From Methylococcales bacterium (lineage in GTDB: Bacteria > Pseudomonadota > Gammaproteobacteria > Methylococcales > Methylomonadaceae), in NCBI GenBank assembly GCA_028707085.1, contig JAQTUW010000003.1, positions 1 through 64,000 on the forward strand: DNA of 64,000 nucleotides, given 5' to 3'. The position numbers and the translations under genes are program-made. The notes below the pieces were generated by a model. That model ran no database searches. It was not told the origin of the DNA and was given only the letters and a program-made list of their open reading frames with translations. The first letter of the stretch is position 1; each line of letters opens with the position of its first letter. This document shows positions 41,195 to 49,776 of the stretch, piece after piece.

Positions 41195-42859
41195 TTATGC
41201 CCTTTCTTTAAGCGGATGCACTGTGATGCTGCCGCGCCCGTCTTCTGTAATTTCATCGTCGCTGATTTTAAAGTTGCCGAGTTTCATGGTCAGGAAGCGA
41301 TCAAAATATTTTTGCAGATCCTGCTCTATGGATTTATCAAAATCCGGTCTGACCACATGGGTGGTGCCCCATTTGACGTGTACCACTTCACCGTCTTTTA
41401 CCACCAGCTCACCGTCTTTGAAAACGTAATCCGGTTTGCTGAACATGGCCTGACGATCGGCATTTTCGGTATAGACGGTTATATCCGCCCAGTTGCCCGG
41501 ACTCAATGCGCCGCGATCTTTCAGGCCGATGATCCTCGCCGCGCCTGCACGGGTAAGAATGGCGATTTCCCTGAAGGAGTATTCGCGATCAATCGACGCC
41601 AGGGTGGTCATTTTCTGCGCATCGGGATGAATGGTTGCCAGCATGTCATTACGGAAACTTTTATCCATCAGCAGCCGGATCAGATGCGGATAACTCATGA
41701 ACGGCGCGCCGTTCGGGTGATCCGTAGTCAGGAATATCCGCCAGGGATCCTCGACCAGCAGAAAAATTTCCAGCCCTATCGCCCATTGCAGGGCGTTGAC
41801 AAAGTTTTGATCCCGGTACTTGAACGGCACGATACCGCAGCCGGCGTCGCATTCAATATCCATGCACACCCATTTGTTGGGGCTGGCGAACCTGTGATTA
41901 TAGTGTTGGCGCATGCTATCGCCGGAAGCCGTTACCGTTTGCCCGAACAATACCTGCCCGACATCGGCGGTAATGTTTTTGTTTCGGTTAATGGCTTCGG
42001 CAATTTGCGCGGCCCCGGATGAGAACTTGTAGTCGCCTTCCTTGCCATAGCTGTGAAACTGGATATGGGTCAGGTGCAACGGCAAGCCCTCTATGCCTTG
42101 TATGGTGTTCAAGGTGGTCTCGATATTACCGGGTACGCCGAGATTGCAGCCGTGTACATGCAGCGGGTGCGTCAGCCCCAGTTCCTTCACGGCTCTGGAC
42201 AGGGTTTGCAGAATTTGCCGTGGCGTCACATCGTAATGGCTGTTTTTTTCATCCAGATCGAGTTTGCGCTGGTTAAATTTGAATGCATTGATGCCACCGG
42301 CGTTCACCACCTTGATACCTATGCCTTTGGCGGCCTGAAGCGTCCAGGCAACGTAATCGTTGATGGCGTTCTGATCCTTTTTGGCGGTCAGCATCCGCAG
42401 CAGAAAATCATCGCTGCCCAACATCACATAACCACCCTTGTCCAGAATCGGAATATCAGCCATTTCCATATGCGCCTGACGAGCGTTAACGGGTAAAACC
42501 GCTGGCTCGAATGCGGCTGTGTAACCCATTTCGGCATAACGGTAGCCGGTAACATAGGTACTTGGCATGGCGTGGCCATTGCCAGAACGTGTTATTGCAG
42601 TACGGGCGACCGGATCCATACGGTGATCTTCAGGCAGCAGGGTTCGGGAAATATTACCCTTGCCGCCGCCGATATGGGTGTGCAAGTCTATTGCGCCGGA
42701 CATCACAACTTTGCCGTTGAGGTCATATTCCCTATCTATGGGTAAATCGGCCGGCGCTGCGGCTACGATCCGCCCGTCCTGAATATAAATATCCTGTTTT
42801 TGTCCATCTATACCGTTAGTGGGGTCGTAAACTGTTCCACCGGTGAGTTTTATCAGCAT
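41195..42859 (-). CDS. fhcA: Formyltransferase/hydrolase complex subunit A (FhcA)
   Basis: Amidohydrolase-fold subunit homologous to FwdA. It hydrolyses formyl-methanofuran to formate and the free carrier. The 554-residue protein opens with the composite-domain strands of amidohydrolases and the metal motif AIDLHTHIGGGK (His60, His62). Further conserved blocks are LPLHLTHIQFHSYG and FLTTDHPNGAPF, which supplies a probable metal Asp. It overlaps fhcB by seven bases. Together with fhcB, D and C it marks tetrahydromethanopterin-linked formaldehyde oxidation. Confidence 0.95.
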   Translation of the reverse strand: MLIKLTGGTVYDPTNGIDGQKQDIYIQDGRIVAAAPADLPIDREYDLNGKVVMSGAIDLHTHIGGGKGNISRTLLPEDHRMDPVARTAITRSGNGHAMPSTYVTGYRYAEMGYTAAFEPAVLPVNARQAHMEMADIPILDKGGYVMLGSDDFLLRMLTAKKDQNAINDYVAWTLQAAKGIGIKVVNAGGINAFKFNQRKLDLDEKNSHYDVTPRQILQTLSRAVKELGLTHPLHVHGCNLGVPGNIETTLNTIQGIEGLPLHLTHIQFHSYGKEGDYKFSSGAAQIAEAINRNKNITADVGQVLFGQTVTASGDSMRQHYNHRFASPNKWVCMDIECDAGCGIVPFKYRDQNFVNALQWAIGLEIFLLVEDPWRIFLTTDHPNGAPFMSYPHLIRLLMDKSFRNDMLATIHPDAQKMTTLASIDREYSFREIAILTRAGAARIIGLKDRGALSPGNWADITVYTENADRQAMFSKPDYVFKDGELVVKDGEVVHVKWGTTHVVRPDFDKSIEQDLQKYFDRFLTMKLGNFKISDDEITEDGRGSITVHPLKERA

Positions 42860-44124
42860 GACGATACCTGCAAAAGCTGTTCTATGGCGGTCAGAACCTG
42901 GGCTGTGCTTGGCAAGCCCGAGTCTCTTAATTTTTTCAAACGTATGGCGACAACATTGTCCAGACGGTATGCGCTTCCGGCATGGTCTATGCCCGGCGTG
43001 CCGACCGGAATGAACACATCCGGCTCTTTGGCGAAGGTCATCCCGGAACGGCCAAGCACGATGGTCGGCAATGCTGTTTGCGGCGGCTGATTGGTGTTGA
43101 AGGTCTGCACCCAGAACAGGACATCCGCTTCATTGTTGTTCAGCATCGATGCGGTTTCGAACAGATAGGGGTCGTATTCGGGATAACCGCGGGCAAAGCT
43201 GACTCTGGCCGGATAGCCTGTGGTCCAGCCGCACACCTGGTTGGCCGTCTGGTCGCCTTCTCTGCCGCCCAAAGGAAAACCGGAGCAGCGGGCGCCCTGG
43301 GTGTTGATATCCTTGACTACGCTGCATAGCGCCTGCACGGTCAATTCGGCCTGATCGAACGCCAGCGCAGCGGCGCCCCAGCAAATTACGCCGTATTTTG
43401 CGGCTCTAAATTTGTCAATGATAGCCTGCAAATCGGCGATTGCCAGACCGGCCACGGTTTGTGTCTGCAAAACCTTACCTTTCACCAGCGCCGACAACAC
43501 TCCGGCAACATCGGGCAGATCGGCGTCGGCGCAAGGCAGAACGGTAGCCGGCCGACCGGCAGGGGATGTCGAGGCGGAGCCGGACGGGGCTTTGCCCAGA
43601 TAAATGATTTCGCGGCTGCCGGTATCGCTCAAGTGCATGGATTCCGCATTCCACAGGTAACGCTCGAAAAAACGCGGGGCGAAGCCTTCCAGATCGACGC
43701 CGACAATCAGCAGCACGTCGCAACGATTTTTTAACTCCGCCAGAGTGGTGTTCATCCAGCCGGTATCCTGAAGAGCCAGCAGATTGCGGCGGGCAAAATT
43801 AAAGGCGATATTATCCACTACGCCGCCGGTACGATCGGCCAGGGACAACAAAGTCCGCATGCCGTTGACATCGGTGGCGCAACCGCCAAACAGCGGCTGC
43901 CTGGTATTGCTCAACAGCTCGGCCGCCCTGGTTACCGCGGTTTCCAGACTGACCGGCTGGCCGTTCACCCGCGGCTGGGTATCGGTAACCGGCAGCTCGA
44001 ATGCCGGGGTGTTTACCGCACAGCCGTTCGCCTTCACTTTAAGCGCGTCACCTTCCACCTGTATTATCAGGTCATCGGTGCCAATACCGCAGAAAGGGCT
44101 AGGCACTTCAGTAATTTCGATCAT
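42853..44124 (-). CDS. fhcB: Formyltransferase/hydrolase complex subunit B (FhcB)
   Basis: Homologue of FwdB/FmdB, the molybdo/tungsto-pterin subunit of archaeal formylmethanofuran dehydrogenase. The 423-residue protein keeps the overall fold (DLIIQVEGDALKVKANGC, NQVCGWTTGYPARVSF, PVGTPGIDHAGSAYRLD). The N-terminal iron-sulfur site is reduced to SPFCGIGTDD (one cysteine), and the segment around the archaeal catalytic Cys/Sec reads NIAFNFARR with no cysteine. It therefore cannot perform the redox step and should be structural, as known for bacterial Fhc. First fhc gene of the operon, 17 bp downstream of the dehydratase homologue. Confidence 0.94.
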   Translation of the reverse strand: MIEITEVPSPFCGIGTDDLIIQVEGDALKVKANGCAVNTPAFELPVTDTQPRVNGQPVSLETAVTRAAELLSNTRQPLFGGCATDVNGMRTLLSLADRTGGVVDNIAFNFARRNLLALQDTGWMNTTLAELKNRCDVLLIVGVDLEGFAPRFFERYLWNAESMHLSDTGSREIIYLGKAPSGSASTSPAGRPATVLPCADADLPDVAGVLSALVKGKVLQTQTVAGLAIADLQAIIDKFRAAKYGVICWGAAALAFDQAELTVQALCSVVKDINTQGARCSGFPLGGREGDQTANQVCGWTTGYPARVSFARGYPEYDPYLFETASMLNNNEADVLFWVQTFNTNQPPQTALPTIVLGRSGMTFAKEPDVFIPVGTPGIDHAGSAYRLDNVVAIRLKKLRDSGLPSTAQVLTAIEQLLQVSSC

Positions 44125-44141
44125 ATCGTCAGTCCTAATGG

Positions 44142-44534
44142 TTAATCTTTCTTAATATATTTGAAGCGAGGATCATCCGGCGTGCCTTCAAAAACGCCAC
44201 CGGACTCGGCGGCGGCATCCCATAACACCACTTCTTCTATTTTTTTTGCCAGCGCGAAATCCTTTTCGGTAACGCCTTTGGCAGCATGGGTGACCAGTTT
44301 GACGATGACAAACGCATAGGACACGGTTAAATCCGGATGATGCCAGGCTTTTTCCGCCAGATGGCCTATGGTGTTGACCGCCATTAGCGTGGCTTTCCAG
44401 CCGCTGGTTTTGATTTTGCGCCTGATCCAGCCGTTTTCGTAGTACCAGTGCGGTAACTCGCTTTGCAGGCGCTGATTTATCTGCTCTTCACTCAAGACTG
44501 CATGTATATCGCTGCTCATAAGCTGGCCCCCCAT
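44142..44534 (-). CDS. Pterin-4a-carbinolamine dehydratase homologue
   Basis: A 130-residue protein of the PCD/DCoH family with the motif KAWHHPDLTVSYAFVIVKL (HHPD box) followed by THAAKGVTEKDFALAKKI. PCD normally dehydrates 4a-hydroxytetrahydrobiopterin. Here, beside fhcBADC and without a phenylalanine hydroxylase, a role in tetrahydromethanopterin metabolism is plausible (inference). The ATG at 44534 follows AAGGA by 7 nt; the ATG at 44519 is an alternative. The N-terminal region is longer than in the minimal family (about 100 residues). Confidence 0.85.
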   Translation of the reverse strand: MGGQLMSSDIHAVLSEEQINQRLQSELPHWYYENGWIRRKIKTSGWKATLMAVNTIGHLAEKAWHHPDLTVSYAFVIVKLVTHAAKGVTEKDFALAKKIEEVVLWDAAAESGGVFEGTPDDPRFKYIKKD

Positions 44535-44630
44535 ATAAGTATCCTTGCATTCTAACGCAATTGATTTACAGGTGTCTTCAGCGACTTGTATCAAAACCCG
44601 CCACGACCGTAAAAAGCCTGTCAAATCAGG

Positions 44631-45017
44631 CTACTTTACGATTCTTAATTTCGGTTTTTGCGGAGCTTTAGGTTGTTCCGGCTGGGGCGGCGGCGTCTCG
44701 TCCTCGTTCTCTTCAGGCTCAAAGACCATGCCTTTGCCATTTTCTCTGGCGTAAATGGCCAGCACGGCTTTAGTGGGCGCAACGATGCGCATGGCTTTAC
44801 CGGAAAAGCGGGCGCTGAACTGGATGCTCTCATTGCCAAGCGTCAAGCCCTGAACGGCTTCCGGACGGATATTCAGGATTATTTTGCCGTCTTCGATGAA
44901 ATCGACAGGCAATTCCGCATCTGGATATTCGGCATTGACCAGTAGATAGGGGGTTAGATTATTGTCAACGATCCATTCGTAAATGGAGCGGATCAGATAG
45001 GGTTTGAGCGGCGTCAT
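44631..45017 (-). CDS. sspB: ClpXP protease specificity-enhancing factor SspB
   Basis: Adaptor that tethers ssrA-tagged proteins to ClpXP. The 128-residue protein has the family N-terminus KPYLIRSIYEWIVDNNLTPYL-like block (shown in part), NIRPEAVQGL and FSARFSGKAMRI. An acidic/proline linker follows, ending in the short basic ClpX-binding tail PKLRIVK. Its ATG overlaps the sspA stop by four bases, the normal sspAB arrangement. Confidence 0.95.
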   Translation of the reverse strand: MTPLKPYLIRSIYEWIVDNNLTPYLLVNAEYPDAELPVDFIEDGKIILNIRPEAVQGLTLGNESIQFSARFSGKAMRIVAPTKAVLAIYARENGKGMVFEPEENEDETPPPQPEQPKAPQKPKLRIVK

Positions 45018-45652
45018 TTGCTTGAAGTCTGCATCATTTCCCTTTCCTGACTGCTCAGACTGTCCTGAAAGGCTTTTCGTGAAAACAGGCGGTTGGCGTA
45101 GGCGGTTATACCCTTGCCCAGAACGGTGATGTCTATGCCGACACTGGGTAGTCGCCACAAAAAGGGCGCCATGGCGCAATCGATCAGCGAATATTCCTCG
45201 CTCATGAAATAAGGGGTGGCTTCAAATACCGGCGCATTGGAAATTAGACTTTCCTTGAGCATTTTTTTAGCCTTGGCGGCTTTTTTATCGCCATTTATCA
45301 TGATTTCCTCCAGCATGGGATACCAGTCCTGATCGATGCGCTTGATCAGCATTCGCGCAGTCGCTCTGGATACCGGATCCATCTGATGCAGCGCCGGATG
45401 CGGAAAACGTTCATCCAGATATTCCATGATGATGCGAGCATCGTAAAGCACCAGATCTCTTTCAACAAAAGTAGGGGCGTTACCGTTCGGATTAAGCTCG
45501 AGCAGGTCTTCTGGTGGATCGTTGGGATCAAAAAATTCGATATCTGCCGGAACGCCTTTCTCGTAGACTACAAGACGCGCGCAATGGCTCATAATGCAGG
45601 TTGACGATGAAAAAAGAGTCATTGCTGATTTTCGGCTGGTAATGTTTGCCAC
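45014..45652 (-). CDS. sspA: Stringent starvation protein A (SspA)
   Basis: A glutathione-S-transferase-fold protein that binds RNA polymerase and alters transcription under stress. The 212-residue product has the GST-N region (TLFSSSTCIMSHCARLVVYEKG), the LNPNGNAPTFVERDL block and a helical C-terminal domain. It follows petC on the same strand after a 138-bp gap that contains GC-rich inverted segments (ggggcgt...acgcccc). The petABC-sspAB order is common in Gammaproteobacteria. Confidence 0.94.
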   Translation of the reverse strand: MANITSRKSAMTLFSSSTCIMSHCARLVVYEKGVPADIEFFDPNDPPEDLLELNPNGNAPTFVERDLVLYDARIIMEYLDERFPHPALHQMDPVSRATARMLIKRIDQDWYPMLEEIMINGDKKAAKAKKMLKESLISNAPVFEATPYFMSEEYSLIDCAMAPFLWRLPSVGIDITVLGKGITAYANRLFSRKAFQDSLSSQEREMMQTSSK

Positions 45653-45790
45653 GAAGAATAACCTCTTTAGATAACGGGGTTTAAATCGGGGCGAATTGTA
45701 ACACGGTTGATCCTGGATTTGGGGGCGTCCACCGGCACGGCCGACAACGCTAAAAAAGCGGAACGCCCCCAGCGTTCAGTCAATTAAATA

Positions 45791-46510
45791 TTAGTGCACG
45801 TCTTTCCAGAATTCCTTTTTCAGCAAATAGGCCAGTCCGGTAAACATCAGGATGAAGAACAGCACGTATTTGCCCATGGCCTGTCTTTCAAGCTGTACCG
45901 GTTCGCCGACATAAACCAGAAAATTGACCAGATCGTTGATCATTTTGTCGAATTCCTTCGGCGACAACTGCCCAGGCTGTTCCAGTTTTAATTCGCTGAC
46001 AACATCATGACCGTCTATCACTCTCATGACAGCCACCTGGGTTCCCTGCTTTTGCCAGAAAACATTGGGCATCGCCACATCCTTGAAAACGATGTTATTA
46101 ACACCGGTCGGCTTGGTTTTATCAGCGTAAAAACCCTTCAGATAGCTGTATAGCCAGTCCGCGCCGCGAGAACGGGCAATCAGTGACAGATCGGGCGGGG
46201 TGGTGCCGAACCATTTTTCCGCATCGTGACCATTCATTGCCGAATGCATCTGATCATAAATGCCTGCGCCCAGAGGCGCCACATTTTTTAGAATTTCAGC
46301 CTCGTCCAGATGCAAATCCAGGGCAATCCGCTTGTAACGGATCTGTTTGGCGGAATGGCAGCCCAAACAGTAAGTGACATAGTATTTGGCCCCCCGCTCC
46401 AACGAAGCTGTATCGGACAAATCAATATCCGCCTCCTCCAGTTTGACGCCACTACTGGCAAGCGCACTGAAGGACAGCAAAAACAAAAAAGTTGATAGAA
46501 TTCTTTTCAT
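45791..46510 (-). CDS. petC: Cytochrome c1 of the bc1 complex
   Basis: Accepts electrons from the Rieske centre and passes them to soluble cytochrome c. The 239-residue protein has a signal peptide (1-19), the haem motif CLGCH (about 48-52), a likely sixth ligand Met in KDVAMPNVF, and a C-terminal anchor helix (GKYVLFFILMFTGLAYLL). Start overlaps close to the petB end (3 nt apart). Confidence 0.95.
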   Translation of the reverse strand: MKRILSTFLFLLSFSALASSGVKLEEADIDLSDTASLERGAKYYVTYCLGCHSAKQIRYKRIALDLHLDEAEILKNVAPLGAGIYDQMHSAMNGHDAEKWFGTTPPDLSLIARSRGADWLYSYLKGFYADKTKPTGVNNIVFKDVAMPNVFWQKQGTQVAVMRVIDGHDVVSELKLEQPGQLSPKEFDKMINDLVNFLVYVGEPVQLERQAMGKYVLFFILMFTGLAYLLKKEFWKDVH

Positions 46511-46513
46511 GGC

Positions 46514-47914
46514 TTAATCAAGGCTTTCTTTTAAGTATTTTACAAATCGAAACAGCACGGCTTTGACGCCGGCCGGATTCGGCCTTCTATTAACGGTTAC
46601 GGCGCCTGTTACGGCATCGCTTTTCTGCTGAATGAGGGTGACTTCATCATATAAGGCAAGAAGTCCGGGCAAACGCTCCTCAATACTAGGTTGATGCCCG
46701 AGCCGGTCGGGAAGCGGTTTGGTTTTTTCCCAGCGGGTATAAAGCGGCATTAACAGGAAAAATCCGAAATAAATGGCCGTAAATACTCGCGCCATGGTCG
46801 TGGCGAACGGCGTTGCCGGTTGCGTACCCAGATATCCCAGACATAGAAAACTGATCACAAACAGCAGCAGAGCTTTTTTGAACATCCCGCCGCGATAGCG
46901 TATCGATCTGACTTTGCTCCGATCCAGCCAGGGCAGCATGAACAGAACGACTATGGCGCCGCCCATGGCGATAACGCCAGCAAATTTGTCGGGAACGGCG
47001 CGCAAAATCGCATAAAACGGGGTGAAATACCAGACTGGCGCAATATGCTCCGGTGTTTTCAGTGGATCGGCCGGCACAAAGTTGGCATGTTCCAGAAAAT
47101 AACCGCCCATTTCAGGCATATAGAAAATCACCATTGCAAAGAAAAACATGAAGACGCCGACGCCGACAATGTCTTTTACCGTGTAGTAAGGATGGAATGG
47201 GATTCCATCCAGCGGTCTACCCTGCCAATTGACATGATCATGGATGTCTACGCCATCCGGATTGTTTGAACCCACCTCATGCAAAGCCACGATATGTAAA
47301 AACACCAGTATCAGCAATACCAGAGGCACGGCAATGACATGAAAGGCAAAAAACCGATTCAAAGTCGCGTCAGAGACCACATAATCGCCGCGCACCCATA
47401 GGGACAACTCGTCGCCAACCACCGGAATGGCGCTGAACAGCGATATGATGACCTGTGCGCCCCAGTACGACATTTGCCCCCAGGGCAGCAGATACCCCAT
47501 AAAGGCTTCCGCCATCAGACACACGAAGATCAGCATGCCAAAAATCCAGATCAGTTCCCGCGGCTGCTTGAATGAACCGTACAACAACCCCCTGAACATA
47601 TGCAAATAGACAATGATAAAAAATGCCGAGGCGCCGGTTGAATGCATATAGCGCACCAGCCAGCCCCAGTCCACATCGCGCATGATGTATTCGACCGAAT
47701 CGAATGCCAGCTTGGCGTCCGGTTTGTAGTTCATGGTCAATAAAATGCCGGTCACCAACTGGTTGACCAGCACGAACAGCGCCAATGAACCGAAGAAATA
47801 CCAGATATTGAAGTTTTTTGGCGCATAATAATGCGCCATGTGTTCGTTCCAGAGATCGGAGAGTGGAAAACGTTCCGAAAACCAAGCCGAAAAGCTATTG
47901 ATTCTTTGTTTCAT
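46514..47914 (-). CDS. petB: Cytochrome b of the bc1 complex, with C-terminal extension
   Basis: Quinone-binding, dihaem membrane subunit. The 466-residue protein shows eight membrane segments, the haem-ligand regions (RYMHSTGASAFFIIVYLHMFRG and FFAFHVIAVPLVLLILVFLHI, each cited in part), the Qo-site loop around GYLLPWGQMSYWG and PEW-equivalent APVWYF. After the last helix about 60 residues rich in charged positions follow (from TRWEKTKPLPDR), longer than usual bacterial cytochrome b. It overlaps petA by four bases. Confidence 0.95.
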   Translation of the reverse strand: MKQRINSFSAWFSERFPLSDLWNEHMAHYYAPKNFNIWYFFGSLALFVLVNQLVTGILLTMNYKPDAKLAFDSVEYIMRDVDWGWLVRYMHSTGASAFFIIVYLHMFRGLLYGSFKQPRELIWIFGMLIFVCLMAEAFMGYLLPWGQMSYWGAQVIISLFSAIPVVGDELSLWVRGDYVVSDATLNRFFAFHVIAVPLVLLILVFLHIVALHEVGSNNPDGVDIHDHVNWQGRPLDGIPFHPYYTVKDIVGVGVFMFFFAMVIFYMPEMGGYFLEHANFVPADPLKTPEHIAPVWYFTPFYAILRAVPDKFAGVIAMGGAIVVLFMLPWLDRSKVRSIRYRGGMFKKALLLFVISFLCLGYLGTQPATPFATTMARVFTAIYFGFFLLMPLYTRWEKTKPLPDRLGHQPSIEERLPGLLALYDEVTLIQQKSDAVTGAVTVNRRPNPAGVKAVLFRFVKYLKESLD

Positions 47915-48510
47915 GCCTTGCTAACCTCGCTGTCTTCGCCAATGATGATAAGAGTGTCCGTAACATAGCGATAAGGCGGAACCTCAAGATTTGTTGGCGC
48001 AGGCACGCCGCGATAAACACGGCCTGCCAGATCGAACCACGAACCGTGACAAGGGCAGAAAAATCCGCCTTTCCAGTCGTCCCCTAAATCGTTGGGGGCA
48101 ATTTCCGGCCGAAAGGTCGGTGAACAGCCAAGATGGGTGCAAAGACCTACCGCCACGAAGATTTCCGGTTTGATCGAACGCAATGCATTTTTACTGGATT
48201 CGGGTTGTATCGATTGCGAAGACTGGGGATCGGCCAGTTTGCCATCCAGGGTTGGCAGGGTAGCCAGCACTTCTGGGGTGCGGTTAAGGATCCAGACCGG
48301 TTTGCCGCGCCATGCCACGCGTATGAGTTGCCCGGTTTCCATCTTGCTGATGTCGACTTCAACGGGAGCGCCGGCCGCCATGGCCTTGGCGCTTGGTCGC
48401 ATTTGCGAAAGAAAAGGCACGGCCAGATACCCCGTACCCACGGCGCCAACCACCGACAATGCGGTAGTCAGAAACTGGCGTTTTGATTTGTCGACGCCTT
48501 CTTGAATCAT
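47911..48510 (-). CDS. petA: Ubiquinol-cytochrome c reductase Rieske iron-sulfur subunit
   Basis: Transfers electrons from ubiquinol to cytochrome c1. The 199-residue protein begins with a Tat-like signal anchor (DKSKRQFLTTALSVVGAVG) and carries both cluster loops: CTHLGC and CPCHGS, with the Gly/Pro-rich cap. The ATG at 48510 follows AGGAG by 8 nt; an earlier in-frame start at 48573 adds 21 residues ahead of the signal and is not favoured. Confidence 0.95.
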   Translation of the reverse strand: MIQEGVDKSKRQFLTTALSVVGAVGTGYLAVPFLSQMRPSAKAMAAGAPVEVDISKMETGQLIRVAWRGKPVWILNRTPEVLATLPTLDGKLADPQSSQSIQPESSKNALRSIKPEIFVAVGLCTHLGCSPTFRPEIAPNDLGDDWKGGFFCPCHGSWFDLAGRVYRGVPAPTNLEVPPYRYVTDTLIIIGEDSEVSKA

Positions 48511-48650
48511 GAGTGATGCTCCTGTGTTAATTTGATGCACTTCACGTTGCATTTTTTTTATAGTTTTCGACAAATATACCTTACTACAGGCATTTATAGA
48601 AGTTATAGCCTGGAAGATAATATTCCAGCAGATAGCTGTAATCCGAACCT

Positions 48651-49730
48651 TCAGAGTATGAGAGCCTGCTGCAATGCATTAAGGAAAACCTGATTCTCAT
48701 CCGGAGCGCCTATCGTAACCCGCAGACAGTTTTCCAGCAGTCCGCCCTGAGGCGAGAGGTTTTTGATCAGAACGCCCTGTTGTTTAAGCGACTCAAATAT
48801 CCTCCCGGCAGCAATGCCTTTAGTTCTAAAGAGTATGAAGTTCGCTGCGCTGTGATAAGCCTCGATGTTCTCAAAGGCTTGCAGGGCTTTATATACCAGG
48901 CATCTCTGTTCGCGGATATTCTGCGTCTGTTCCTGCAGAAAATCGCCGTTTTTCAAGGCAAACTCGGCCGTTGCCTGTGTCAGGCAATTAATATTGTAGG
49001 GCAGGCGAATCTTGTTGAGCTGTCCCACTATTTCCGGCTGGCCGAGCAGATAGCCCAGCCGCAAACCTGCCAGCCCAAGCTTGGACAAGGTGCGCATCAC
49101 CAGCAGATTGTTGTAGTTTTCCAGCTCGCCAATAAAACTGGCATCCGCAAAGGGCGCATAGGCTTCATCGATCACCACCAGCCCTGAGCTCGCGGCAAGA
49201 ATCTGCTTTATCGATTGCAGATCGAATAAATTGCCGGTGGGATTATTCGGATAGGCCAGAAAAATCAGAGCCGGCCGCCATTCCTGTATCGCCGTCAGCA
49301 TGGCCGGCATGTCCAGCTCGAAACTGTCAGCCCGTAAAGGCACCCCCCTATAATGCAGACCCAGACTTTGGGCGACCTGTCTGTACATGACAAAACCGGG
49401 CTCCGGGGCCAGAATACAGGCATCCGCCGCCAGCGCCATCAACAGGATTTGAATGATTTCGTCCGAACCATTGCCGAGCAGCATGGCCGAGTTTTCGGGA
49501 ATATGCTGGCTGCGGCGCAGTTCGGCTGACAGCGCACCGGCCTCTGGATCCGGATAGCGATTGATGGCGCAGGCTTTTAAGGCCTCCAGCCATGCCTGCT
49601 GAATGTTTTCCGGCCAGGGGTAAGGGTTTTCCATCGCGTCCAGTTTGATCAGGTTTTTGGCGTCGGCCACTTTGTAAGCCGACATGGACAGTAATTCAGG
49701 CCGAAAAAGGCGGGCCGGTAAATTGGGCAT
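48651..49730 (-). CDS. hisC: Histidinol-phosphate aminotransferase
   Basis: PLP enzyme of the eighth step of histidine synthesis. The 359-residue protein has NPYPWP, LGNGSDEIIQ, YPNNPTGN, DEAYAPF, and the Schiff-base lysine in RTLSKLGLAGLRLGY. The ATG at 49730 gives the family length; a start at 49805 would overlap hisD. Third gene of murA-hisG-hisD-hisC, apart from the hisBHAFI operon at 10.7-14.0 kb. Confidence 0.93.
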   Translation of the reverse strand: MPNLPARLFRPELLSMSAYKVADAKNLIKLDAMENPYPWPENIQQAWLEALKACAINRYPDPEAGALSAELRRSQHIPENSAMLLGNGSDEIIQILLMALAADACILAPEPGFVMYRQVAQSLGLHYRGVPLRADSFELDMPAMLTAIQEWRPALIFLAYPNNPTGNLFDLQSIKQILAASSGLVVIDEAYAPFADASFIGELENYNNLLVMRTLSKLGLAGLRLGYLLGQPEIVGQLNKIRLPYNINCLTQATAEFALKNGDFLQEQTQNIREQRCLVYKALQAFENIEAYHSAANFILFRTKGIAAGRIFESLKQQGVLIKNLSPQGGLLENCLRVTIGAPDENQVFLNALQQALIL

Positions 49731-49776
49731 GAGAGTTCCAGTAAGACGATGACGCAAGGGCCTGTGCAGGAGCCGT

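Noticed and set aside
40670..42022. A 450-codon plus-strand frame opposite fhcD and fhcA
   Set aside because: Its translation is low in family-like structure and it lies wholly opposite two well-supported genes, so codon bias explains it.
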